From Xanthostigma xanthostigma (lineage: Eukaryota > Arthropoda > Insecta > Raphidioptera > Raphidiidae): a stretch of 64,000 bases of DNA. The DNA is taken from contig OY754465.1 of the NCBI GenBank assembly GCA_963575645.1, positions 46,898,401-46,962,400 on the forward strand, written 5' to 3'. Positions 35,446 to 44,084 of the stretch are shown here, piece after piece; position 1 is the first letter of the stretch; every line of letters starts with the position of its first letter. The notes under the pieces were generated by a model. It saw nothing but the letters and a program-made list of their open reading frames with translations. It searched no databases and had not been told where the DNA came from. Made by a program: the position numbers and the translations under genes.

Positions 35446-35952
35446 GACCCTGCACGTACCTTATGGGATTTGGTTCTCGGTTAAATTGATCAAAAATGGT
35501 TTTATTTTATAATTTAAAGGTCATTAAGAATAAAGTGTCCATGGGCGCATAGCCTAAGAACCAATAGATTTTTAGCTACAGATATGTTTATCGAAATTTT
35601 AGATATAGGGATATCCATCGAATTCACAAACATGTTCCTTATTCAACTTTTGTGCTTTTTTTTAGAAATAGAAAAATAGTTGAAAATTAGATAATGTTAG
35701 AAGGAGTCACCCTGTATAAAATAGATTCAGCGCATTCGAAAAGAGCTGAGGTTTTTTTTATAGTTGTGAATTTAATATATATCCCTATATATCTGAAATC
35801 TCGATAAACATATTTGTAGCTAAAAACTACTGGGTTTTAGGCTATGCGCCCATGGACACTTTTTCTTAGTGACCTTTAAACTATTAAATAAAACCATTTT
35901 CGATCAATTTAACCAATTTAACCGAGAAACAAATCCCCTAAGGTTTGTGCCT
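35446..35952. mobile_element. Fold-back element, family FB-A copy 2
   Basis: Same family as 4013-4502: the left arm begins 'accttatgggatttggttct', the right arm ends 'ctaaggtttgtgc', with the shared 'gcgcatagcctaagaacc' and 'gtttatcgaaattttagata' words. The centre again contains 'cacaaacatgttcc' and 'acaaaag' words. Small local duplications ('atcaatttaaccaatttaac', about 35904-35925) distinguish it. Confidence 0.85.
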
Positions 35953-36159
35953 TTGGTTACTTATTTAAATATCAGTTTAAAACAACGAGACGACAGAGAA
36001 AAAGAAATAGGCTGTCTCTCAACTGGTTTTGTTTAGCTCAGCGTGTTAAGGTAACTTTATGAAGGTAATAATGGAATAACTTTTGATATTAATTGGGCAA
36101 AAAATATTGGCACACCGTGAGCGCTTACTTCATCAAAATTTGGAAACATTTAGTTCAAC

Positions 36160-36560
36160 TATATGTCGTAGTCACATAGTGGAATTCGTCAGTTTGTGAA
36201 AAACCGAGATATTTCATAACTTACCGGCAGTATCATGTGCTGTGAAAGATTCGTTGATGCAAGGCCAAGTTTTGGATCACTTCCGAACACCGTCTTAAAT
36301 GGACTACGACCAATTACCCAGTGTAGTGAGTTATTTTTTTGCCACTGAACAAAATAACAACCTACTGAGCAAGCTACTGATTCATTAACTAACATTTTTT
36401 ATCACGTATTTGGTATTATTTGTTATTACAACATCATAATTTTTTAGTAAATAATATTTTAATTTTATTCTGTGTGCTTAACATAACAGATATTTCAATA
36501 GCAATTATGAAATATCTCGGTTTTTCACAATCTGACGGTTTCCACTATGTGACTACAACA
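36160..36560 (-). mobile_element. Ginger-like non-autonomous DNA transposon
   Basis: The element spans 36164-36560 with inverted ends of about 55 bp starting TGTCGTAGTCACATAG (left) and TGTTGTAGTCACATAG (right, inverted). The left flank is TATA (36160-36163). The right flank is interrupted by the palindromic element at 36563-37321; removing that restores TATA directly after the right end. TGTNR ends and a 4-bp duplication are the known signature of Ginger cut-and-paste transposons, which carry retroviral-type integrases, and an integrase relic lies inside on the minus strand. Confidence 0.7.
36225..36390 (-). pseudogene. Integrase C-terminal relic (Ginger/KRBA2-like)
   Basis: The minus-strand frame at 36189-36395 contains FVQWQKNNSLHWVIGRSPF, then KTVFGSDPKLGL and ASTNLSQHM. 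This matches the segment just after the DDE catalytic core in the integrases of Ginger-type transposons and the related KRBA2-like proteins (pattern: N..xH..I..SPY.A.FG..P..GL.s..LP). Only about 45 residues remain, without the catalytic D, D and E, so it is not functional. The flanking residues encode the element's terminal repeat rather than protein. The family match is from memory of the motif, not from a search. Confidence 0.65.
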
Positions 36561-37323
36561 TACCGGGTGAGGCAAAAGTCCCGGAACGGTTGAATATCTC
36601 GCATACTACGCATCATATCAAAAAAAAAAATACGTGTCAAATATTTTTCGCAAAACTATTTTTTGATACCACACATGACTCCCCACCCCCCACCCAGTTG
36701 GTGGAGGAGGGGCAACTTTAAAATTTTAAATAGGAACCCCTATTTTTTATTGCAGATTCGGATTGTACGGGAAAAATTACATCAATTTTACTTCGATCGT
36801 TTTTTTAGATTCGCGACCAATGTTGCGGTAATCGCGAAAAACTTAAAAAATCAATAATTTCCGGAAAAGTCGGATATTTTGCATATTACGCATAAAATCG
36901 AAAAACAAAAAAATACGTATCAAATATTTTTCGCAAAACTTTTTTTTGATACCCCCCAACCAGTGTGTGGAGGGAGGGGAAACTTCGAAATTGTGAATGG
37001 AATGTCATCCATTATTGCGAAATTGGATTGATTTTTTAAGTTTTTCGCGATTACCGCGACATCGGTCGCGAATCGAAAAAAACGATCGAAGTAAAATTGA
37101 TGTAGTTTTTCCCGTAGAATCCGAATCTGCAATAAAAAATAGGGGTTCCTATTTAAAATTATAAAGTTGCCCTTCCCCCCACCAACTGGGTGGGGGGTGG
37201 GGAGTCACGTGTGGTATCAAAAAATAGTTTTGCGAAAAATATTTGACACGTATTTTGTTTTTTTGATATGATGCGTAGTATGCGAGATATTCAACCGTTC
37301 CGGGACTTTTGCCTCACCCGGTA
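36561..37323. mobile_element. 759-bp palindromic element with TA duplication
   Basis: The element spans 36563-37321 with TA at 36561-36562 and 37322-37323. Ends are CCGGGTGAGGCAAAAGTCCC and its exact inverse; arms extend about 300 bp with only scattered differences, including G-rich words ('ccccaccccccacccag'). Inside each arm the block 'tacg.atcaaatatttttcgc' occurs twice. Open frames at 36663-36857 and 36920-37132 encode the same peptide from the two arms and are repeat artefacts. It lies immediately against the right end of the Ginger-like element. Confidence 0.9.
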
Positions 37324-37337
37324 TATACTTTCAGATA

Positions 37338-37630
37338 ACATAATAGTTGAGAATTTATTGGATTATAGCAGCCAAAATTTTAAAATAAGAGAAAATGTGA
37401 AATAATTGTGTTCTTACTATTATGTTATTTTGTTTTGAATTTAGTACGGCTGTGATCAGTTAAGTTGAGAATTTATTGAATTATTGCAGCCAAAATTTAA
37501 AATAAGTGACGATGTGAAATAATTATTTCACAACTTCTCGTGTTTTAAAATTTTGGCTGCTATATAATCCAATAAATTTTCAACTTAACTATGTCACAAT
37601 AAAATAACTTAATAGTAAGAACACAATTTT
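37338..37630. repeat. Compound inverted repeat
   Basis: The block 'gttgagaatttattg.attat.gcagccaaaattt' occurs directly at 37346 and 37463, and inverted at about 37540-37600. Outer words 'tgtgttcttactattatgtt' and 'aacttaatagtaagaacaca' are also inverted. Probably a fold-back with one arm partly duplicated. Confidence 0.8.
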
Positions 37631-38450
37631 TTTCTCAAAAATAAGTAAATGAAAATCAGATCGCTAAAATGATAATAATAATTCTGATGCGTAAGCACTA
37701 TGCCAAAAATAATTCCCTTACAATTTCTTCCTAAAAGTAAATGAACAAGTTGTCTACACTGCAACGAAAAGAGTCAATCGGTTCACAAAACAATATTTTC
37801 TAAACTAAATTTTATTGAAAAGTCTGTACAAAATTCAATTTCACCAACTGTAAAGTTTAAACCGTCGCTTGTTCTGCAGAAGAACTGTAAGTAACCAAAG
37901 TATCTGGTGCATTTTAGTTGTCTGTAACCTTCAAAGCTAAACTGTCTCAGTAAATATTATTCTTAGACACAAGGGAAATTTGTACATGTAAGGAGTCAGT
38001 ATTTTTCAATTGAAATTGAACATATTCCGATATCTATTGGAAATTGTGTATATTCTTCTGCTTAGTACCCAGAGGTAGTATTACTCATGAGAGCTGTACA
38101 TTGTAATGCACGTATGATAGGTGACGCCATTTTGTGATTAAAAATTCATGTTTGTGAAACGTTTAAGGCTGCACAATATTTTTGAAGTAAATCTTCTTAA
38201 AATGAAATAGATAAAAACTATAAACGTTGTTGTGAAATGCTAGAAAGATTAATTGTGTTCGAAATTGAAAACATTTATTACGTCAGTACAGCAATTAATG
38301 TTTAGCAGTAAATTAGAAGTTTTGTTAGTGATTTTATTGATAAATCGGTTGAATTCTAGATATTAATAAATATTGTACTTCAAGAGTTTGGAGTCAAAGA
38401 ATTGCAAATTGAGTTCATTGAATGTCTGAGGTTAAGTACTATTGGTTAGA
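37631..38450. other. No recognised feature
   Basis: AT-rich sequence, no supported gene. Confidence 0.5.
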
Positions 38451-38758
38451 CTTTAGAGCAGGCCTGGGCAAATGGCGGCCCGCTGCGCAATTTTTTCTGG
38501 CCCGCGAAGCATTTTAGAAAATTTTAGAAAAATAGTAGCGGAAATAGAATGCGCTCTTTTTTTGCTCTCCACACTAGGAAATAGAATGTGAGGACCATTT
38601 TTTTTTGCTCTCCAAATGCGGAAATAGAATGTGAGGATCTTTTTTTCTGCTAATTTTTGGCCCGCGAAGACATTTTCGTCAGCCATCCGGCCCGCGGTCA
38701 GATTTTCATCAGCTATGTGGCCCGCCGATCAAAAGATTTGCCCACCCCTGCTTTAGAG
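38451..38758. mobile_element. hAT MITE with perfect 8-bp target duplication
   Basis: The element spans 38459-38750, starts CAGGCCTGGGCAAAT, ends ATTTGCCCACCCCTG and is flanked on both sides by CTTTAGAG (38451-38458, 38751-38758). Multiple 'ggcccgc' words sit near both ends. A unit of about 45 bp ('ggaaatagaatg.g...ttttttgctctcc') is tandemly repeated about three times at 38536-38650. CAGG ends and 8-bp duplications define hAT. No transposase; the frame at 38453-38686 is not a gene. Confidence 0.92.
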
Positions 38759-38907
38759 AGTAGCAAGGTGAGAAATCTGCGTAGAAAGAAGAGTGAGAAA
38801 AGCAGTCATTAGCGGTGTGATTTGTAATTTCAGAGACAATCTTAGCCGGTATCTGCATCGTCATAAATGCATCTTAACTAGCGACAAATATAACTAAATG
38901 ACCATAT

Positions 38908-39358
38908 TTATAGGACCAACCGAGCGGGGTGGCGTAGCGGTAAGAGCACTAGACTCGCATTCGGGAAGTACCAGGTTCGAATACGGGCGGGGGCAGATGT
39001 GACTAGGACTTTTTTCTACTGCCTCTCGCCGAGAAACGGTAATTCCTGTATCGGCCATCTTGTTGAGGTTTTCCATGGTTTCCCTCCATAATTCCAGATA
39101 AAAATCGAGATGGTTCCTTATTCAACGCCATGGCCGATTACCTGTGAAACTCCTATGCTCAAAATTTGCCCACCTTATCCCAATGTCCTAAATTCCTTCG
39201 TTCGCCCATTGCTATTAAGTTGATGTTCAAAAATTGTAGAAAATAACGGGAAGTGTGAGAGATGAAAAATAGTAATGGTACGAATGGCGTCTGTTATGAC
39301 ATAAAATCGAGAGACGGACGTTAAACGCATTATTATTATTATTAATATTATAGGACCA
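38908..39358 (+). mobile_element. tRNA-derived SINE, full-length copy
   Basis: The SINE body 38919-39347 is flanked by 11-bp duplications TTATAGGACCA (38908-38918, 39348-39358). It has a tRNA-like head with an A box ('tggcgtagcggta', about 38929) and B box ('ggttcgaatac', about 38973), a tRNA-unrelated body ('cctctcgccgagaaacggta', 'catcttgttgaggttttcca') and an (ATT)n tail at 39330-39347. It would be transcribed by RNA polymerase III and mobilised by a LINE. A 5'-truncated copy in opposite orientation lies at 46232-46613. Confidence 0.93.
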
Positions 39359-39657
39359 CACCTTGTCCGACCCGAAACTCGTTTGTGACGCCACAATCTT
39401 CTCTAAACGATACTACTCTACAACATTCTGATTGAACCCTGTATAGATATTGAAATGTTTAAGGTATTAAACGAGTCGCATTTATAACTTAACTGATATT
39501 CTTTTTATTAAAACAAAAATCAAATACAATTTATTCCATTATGCAACATTCATACCGATCATTCATACTATTATACAATTAATATTTAACCCATTCATAC
39601 ACCACACATCCTCACACTTAATCCTATTCATAGATATCATTACTTTTATTTTATACA
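39359..39657 (-). other. Possible 3' non-coding region of an LTR retrotransposon
   Basis: On the minus strand this lies just downstream of the Pol C-terminal fragment and could include polypurine tract and LTR remnants. I cannot fix TG...CA boundaries. Confidence 0.25.
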
Positions 39658-39867
39658 TTAATAAGGCTTAAATCTGGTAACAGGATATCTTGCTCTCATA
39701 GGATATCTCTGTTCATTATTTTCAATTTCATGTGTGTTATCAGTATTATCAGTTTCGTCAATATTATCGGTTTCGTCTACATTATCGGTTTCGTCAACAT
39801 TCTCAGTTTCGTTAGTGTTATCAGTTTGATCAGCATTATCACAATTATTCGTAAAATGTTTAAACAT
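39658..39867 (-). pseudogene. LTR retrotransposon Pol C-terminal fragment with acidic repeat
   Basis: A 69-codon minus-strand frame. The first part is a Thr/Asp/Asn/Glu-rich repeat with a 6-residue period (NVDETD, NIDETD, NTDNT), encoded by 18-bp repeats at about 39735-39845. It ends with RYPMRARYPVTRFKPY then stop. Arg/Pro-rich tails of this kind (..R..R.P..RF/RY) are usual near the end of Ty3- or copia-type integrase/Pol proteins. It is cut at its 5' side by the Helitron end at 39871. The assignment is by resemblance only; a low-complexity chance frame is possible. Confidence 0.4.
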
Positions 39868-40427
39868 TTATCCCTATATTATTAAACGAGCTAATCTTGT
39901 ATCTATGTACCTATGTACCTATCTATGTACCTATGTCCCTAAATATTTTCTCGAAAACGGCCCTAACGATTTGGATGAAATTTACTGAAAAGGGATTTTG
40001 GGGGGCAAAAAATCGTTTTAGCTAGGTCTCATCTCTCGAAAAAATCGTTTTCTTACAAATTTTGTCATTATAAAAATCAATTTTTTGACGTATGAAAATA
40101 CTTAAATATTGTAAGTAGGTTTTGGAATTTTATACAATGAAACAATTGTTTTCAAAATATTATGACAGTTAATCTTTAATTACTTATCCAAGTGAGACTT
40201 AATTAAAATAAATACGTATTTGAAAGAAAGTTATAAACAATTTATTATTATTATTGGGCTTTGACATGCTCACTCCTGACATCTGGTGGCTAACATAAAA
40301 AATAAAATGTGAATGCATTTAGTCGATCTATCATCTGTGAACAGTACTTCATTCGTACTTTTAAATTCTTAAGAAATGAAATAAATAAAAAGTTTTGAAA
40401 ATAACTGCAGTTAAAAAATCAATGAAA

Positions 40428-40645
40428 GTTTGCTCTGCACATTTTAAAAGATGATTTGATGTTTTCAAGTAAGTACTATACAACTGTAACGTTACTATTA
40501 TATTATAACCTCATAGTTATAATATACAGTTTGTTTATTATTAATATTTTTATATACAGATACTGCTAAAAAACAGAATTTGAAAGAAAATAAATGCTAT
40601 AAGTACCTTCAGTCAATTTACCTGGAAAAAAAAACACAGCTACTG
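40428..40645 (+). pseudogene. THAP transposase 5' fragment, left arm
   Basis: Contains VCSAHF (40428-40445), the closing C-x2-H of the THAP C2CH zinc finger, then a probable intron 40469-40559 (gtaagt donor, tatacag acceptor) and exon 2 encoding TAKKQNLKEN. The 'A-I/V-P-S' stretch that normally follows is out of frame here because of small insertions. A stop lies just after the finger, so the reading frame is broken in two places. The upstream half of the finger is not readable. Pseudogene. Confidence 0.6.
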
Positions 40646-40884
40646 AAGAGAACCGTAGGATAAAGAGAAACAAGAGAAAAGAAGAACAAAAAATTTAATT
40701 TGGAAAATAAAGATTCAGTACATCAAACATCAATGAAAATTATAATAAATTGTAACTAAAACTAATTTTTTAGTGAAATAATTACTTTGATTGTCGTTAT
40801 GATCATCATCATAAACTTCATTATTATCTTAGTTTTCAACAATAAGACTATCATCATTTTCTTTATTGCCTAATTCATACAATA

Positions 40885-41077
40885 ATTGAATCCTATGGTT
40901 CTGATCAGTAGCTGTGTTTTTTTCCCAGACAAATTGACTGAAGGTATAGCATTTTCTTTCAAATCCTGTTTTTTTAGCAGTATCTGTAGATAAAAAAATT
41001 AATTATAGACAATAAATTGTTATATTAAAACTTTGAGGTTATATAGTATAATAGTAACGTTACACTTGTATACTTAC
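40885..41077 (-). pseudogene. THAP transposase 5' fragment, right arm
   Basis: Minus-strand counterpart of the left-arm gene piece. The intron (donor gtaagt at 41072-41077, acceptor ending 40984) is kept. Exon 2 is in frame and reads KQDLKENAIPSVNL, matching the conserved A-x-P-(S/T) box that follows THAP fingers. The zinc-finger exon itself is deleted from this arm: about 130 bp present in the left arm between the 'gtcgatctatca' word and the donor are missing. Confidence 0.6.
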
Positions 41078-41229
41078 TTGATAGATCGACTAAATGCAGT
41101 CACATTTTATTTTTTATGTTAGCCACCAGATGTCAGGAGTGAGCATGTCAAAGCCCAATAGGTGAGTAATTTTAATAAATAAATTTTTAACCTAAATTTG
41201 AAGCGAAAGATGCAATATCATAGATCAAG

Positions 41230-41322
41230 ATGACGGCGAATCAGTTTTACAAGTACCGGATTGCCATAAGGGCCGACAATCCTCTCCACAAAGGAGTCAA
41301 ACTGTTTCAGCAATATTATCTT
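41230..41322 (+). pseudogene. Helitron_like_N domain fragment
   Basis: Encodes TANQFYKYRIAIRADNPL then HKGVKLFQQYYL. This matches the start of the Helitron Rep/helicase N-terminal domain (typical pattern: ..eFYaYRl.iR..n..H..r.LFhQylvD). An in-frame TAG sits four codons upstream of its ATG, and after residue 31 the sequence leaves the family. About 30 of more than 1300 residues remain, so it has no function. It supports calling the surrounding element a Helitron. Confidence 0.75.
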
Positions 41323-41574
41323 ATTGCTCCACAAAAGGAAGCGAAGCTTCCCCAGAGAACCTACGGTTCTTATATGGAGAGCCGAAGGCTCGACTAGTGT
41401 GGTTTACAACCGAGCGGGGCGCAGCCCCGCGAGGTGAGACTGTAACAAAGGTGGAGACGTAGGCTCCACAAAGGGAAGCGACAGAGAACCTACGGTTCTC
41501 AAAGTTTTGGCGATATCAGCATATCAGTATTTTATTTAACTTTCCGAGCAAAGCTCGGTCACCCAGGTACTTAG

Positions 41575-42220
41575 TATTACATTTGACAGACTGAATTTGT
41601 TCAATATGTCTTTTCCAAATTAAGTCTTGTCCTACATCTACACGATATATAACAGATATATGAGTGAGGGTGGAAGTAGATATTATAGCTCCTAGGCAAA
41701 CGTTGGTTGTCGTGTTGAATCGAGCGTCGGTGTGCCGCGAGGTAGATGATTAACTCGGTGCATATGTGCATGCCGAGGTGAGAAGACTGGCCTAGCTATA
41801 GTATAAGACGCGCCCTGGTCGTGAACCAGCAAGGTACGGGGTTTGACATAAACGACTGTGAGTTTTATTAATTGTTGATAACCAAACAGTGTCGGATCAC
41901 CGCAATTGACGCGCACTTTGAATCTCAGTATCGAAAAACAAAACAACTGGATTATTGTATTTTTAACGGTTTTTTTTATTAAAATAAAATCGGTCAAGTG
42001 CAAGTTACACATTACCAAGCGTTCCGTGCCATCAGTTCTCTACGTGTGAGTTCTATAGCCAAATTTAGGTTCTGCAGCTATGTAGAAATAAACAATTAAA
42101 ATTTTGATAATCATTGACTGCGCTAAATGTTTTCAATCCTAATATTTTTTTGTTTTTTTTTTTTAGTAAACATTATATTTAATACAATAAAGAATTAAAG
42201 AACAAAAAATATATATCAAC
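41575..42220. other. Unassigned, with tRNA-like words
   Basis: 41775-41860 contains 'ctagctatagtataagacg', 'ctggtcgtgaaccag' (perfect 5-bp stem) and 'cggggtttgac', suggesting a decayed tRNA or SINE head on the + strand. The remainder is AT-rich and featureless. The 108-codon minus-strand frame (41692-42018) has no motif. Confidence 0.3.
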
Positions 42221-42221
42221 G

Positions 42222-42295
42222 TGGGGCATCAAAGCCACGACCCCGCGATATCGAATATCGCACCTTTCAACAAAGCTAAGTTAGCTTGTGCATAT
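42222..42295 (-). pseudogene. tRNA-Lys-like copy with altered anticodon arm
   Basis: Minus strand: 'agctaacttagctttgttga' (D region), a perfect 5-bp anticodon stem GCGAT/ATCGC with 7-nt loop ATTCGAT (anticodon position TCG), then 'ggggtcgtggctttgatgcc' and 'ccacgttg'. Outside the anticodon arm it aligns with the tRNA-Lys-like gene at 42601-42673. The T loop is damaged, so the B box is weak. Likely a pseudogene. Confidence 0.55.
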
Positions 42296-42312
42296 TGTTC
42301 TATATTACTATA

Positions 42313-42933
42313 CTAGAGGTCCCACACCCGGTTCCACCCGGGTGTAAAAGAATGAATGGGGAAGGGAGGAACATGGAGTACACACATTCATCTTAGTTTA
42401 CCGAGATGAATGTTGTGTCCAAATTTCATGATGATCGGAGTTACCGTTCAAAAGTTTTTGTCGATAAAAAGCAGTATTTATACTTTTTTTAATTAATACA
42501 TTTTTTTTTATTAGTAATTAAATAAAATTAAAATAAATTTAAATGTAAGCCTTAGAAGGAAGCAATGTAGAAAATAAAAAAAATAAATAAAAATATATTT
42601 GCCCAACGTGGGGCTCGAACCCACGACCCTGATATTGACAGTCGTATGCTCTACCGATTGAGCTAGCCGGGGCTGTTTACTCACTACGCTAATATGAGTA
42701 TATTTAGTTAGTGCATTTCACCTGAATAGAAGCTTATTTTTGAGATAGATTTTGCAACATTTTTCATTAATGCTCCGCTCCTAACGGTTGTAGCGTGATA
42801 CTATATAGCCTATAGCCTTCCTCGATAAATGAGCTATCGAAAAAAAAATTTTTTTTTCAATTTGAACCAGTAGTTCCTGAGATTAGCGCGTTCAAACAAA
42901 CAAACTCTTCAGCTTTATATGTATTAGTATAGA
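42313..42933 (-). mobile_element. Non-autonomous Helitron carrying a tRNA-like gene
   Basis: Minus-strand 5' end TCTATACTAATACATATAAA (42933 downward) continues into 'gctgaagagtttgtttgttt' and 'gcgctaatctcagg'; the 3' end has a CACCCGGGTGGAACCGGGTG hairpin (about 42325-42345) and terminates CTCTAG (42313) next to host T. The host dinucleotide is A/T as expected. It shares its 3' segment with 1-139. It carries a tRNA-Lys-like sequence in the same orientation. Confidence 0.85.
42601..42673 (-). tRNA. tRNA-Lys-like gene inside Helitron, probably pseudo
   Basis: Minus strand: 'tagctcaatcggtagagca' (intact D arm and A box) and 'cgtgggttcgagccccacg' (perfect T arm and B box) are those of insect tRNA-Lys. 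The anticodon loop reads CTGTCAA, so the anticodon position is GTC (Asp) on a Lys body, and the anticodon stem has three mismatches. The acceptor stem has an extra C. It could still be transcribed by Pol III, but charging and function are doubtful. Confidence 0.6.
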
Positions 42934-43695
42934 TTATTATATATACCAGTTTGACATTCGGTCATAGTGTCAATTCAATTGTTTATAACAATTGGTATCG
43001 TTGAAATTTTGCAATCCTAATTATTTTCTATGTTCATGATTTTTTTAGATTTTTCTGAACAATCCTTTTAATGATTAGGGTAGGGAAAAGCAGTTTTTAA
43101 GCGTTTTTCCCGGAAAATGATTTAAAAAAATGTAATATAATAGTAGGTATATTGAACAAACTGAATCTTTTACTGTGAAAAAATAAAATCGTAAAGTGAG
43201 AATTTTACTAAATGTCGATTTCAAAGATCAGCCCAGCATAAATAATGTGTTCAGCCAACTATAGCTAACATGTTTTCATGATGTTGATGACATATTATCT
43301 GTAGAACTATTTACAAGCTAGATGAAAATAAGGAATAGATTTGTTCAATTGCACACATATCTCCTACCGTAGTTACATGACTCACAAAGAGGAAAATATA
43401 TATTTTCGAGGTTATTGATTGCTTTGACCAAAAAAGTGCTAGTGTAGACACGCAACTAAGAAGTGTGAACAGACACATAGGTACCAATACGAAAGTCAAC
43501 AAACATGTTCAAATGTTCAGCTGAGAGGTGTGCAAGAAGCCTAAAGGCAAGTTCACAGCTAAACGGAAACAGTTTTGGGGCGAGGTCTCATTTGTGGAGC
43601 GCCGTGATTGTGGTTGCTCTTATAGGATAACCTCGTCAGTAATACGCGTCGTTGATGATTGAAGAAGAAAGATACATTAAGATCATTTTTGATAT
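42934..43695. other. No recognised feature
   Basis: AT-rich sequence. The 63-codon minus-strand frame at 43311-43502 has no supporting features. Confidence 0.5.
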
Positions 43696-43993
43696 TGTAA
43701 TGAATCTGACAAAACTCTTTTTCGTTGGTGGTAAAAATATTTATTTACAAAAATAAATGTTAATAGAACAAACGAAAAAGTACTTCTCGACAATAATGAA
43801 AAATGAAATAAAATAAATAGCGGAAAAACAACAAATGAATTCTATGCACTAGCAACAACACTATAAACAAGGAATATTTATATCATAGGGCACACCAAAA
43901 TTTATATAGCACACTTATTATATTATTTATGTAGGTACATAGTTCTTAATTTATTTATTTAGCGTCTATTTATTTGTTGTTCGCTCACTGTAC

Positions 43994-44029
43994 ACTGACT
44001 TCATGACCGTTGCTGCTCCGCTTATATAG
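43994..44029 (-). promoter_or_regulatory. LTR-A core promoter (TATA plus initiator)
   Basis: Minus-strand CTATATAAG at about 44022-44030 and TCAGT at 43994-43998. The same pair with the same spacing is present in the copy at 48375-49018 (TATA about 48786-48792, TCAGT 48756-48760), which supports it as a conserved promoter. Confidence 0.6.
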
Positions 44030-44084
44030 CCCCTCATTTGCATTCTGGAACATTCTCGAAGCGTCGGCATTCTTCTACGCGGTG

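Larger units (their letters stand above)
40252..41160. mobile_element. THAP-domain (P-element-like) fold-back
   Basis: Left arm starts 'tattgggctttgacatgctc' and right arm ends with its inverse at 41160. The arms correspond over nearly all of 40252-40645 and 40885-41160, with about 240 bp between. Each arm carries the same intron and second exon of a THAP-type transposase gene in head-to-head orientation, so the structure is an inverted duplication of a 5' gene segment. THAP zinc fingers bind the ends of P-superfamily transposons. No 8-bp duplication could be identified. Confidence 0.7.
39871..41574 (+). mobile_element. Helitron with helicase relic, interrupted by fold-back
   Basis: The 5' end TCCCTATATTATTAAACGAG (39871) resembles insect Helitron starts. 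The 3' end has a CCGAGC-AAA-GCTCGG hairpin at 41544-41558 followed by 'tcacccaggtaCTTAG' ending at 41574, then T. A fragment of the Helitron protein is at 41230-41322. The palindrome at 40252-41160 appears to be a later insertion. The GC-rich stretch 41335-41510 contains repeated 'gagaacctacggttct' words. Linking the two ends into one element is inference; they might belong to two elements. Confidence 0.65.

Noticed and set aside
36663..37132. Two frames with the shared peptide LHQFYFDRFFRFAT
   Set aside because: They lie in opposite arms of the palindromic element; no protein family is suggested.
42601..42673. Functional tRNA-Lys or tRNA-Asp
   Set aside because: The anticodon stem has three mismatches and the body/anticodon identities conflict; it lies inside a Helitron.
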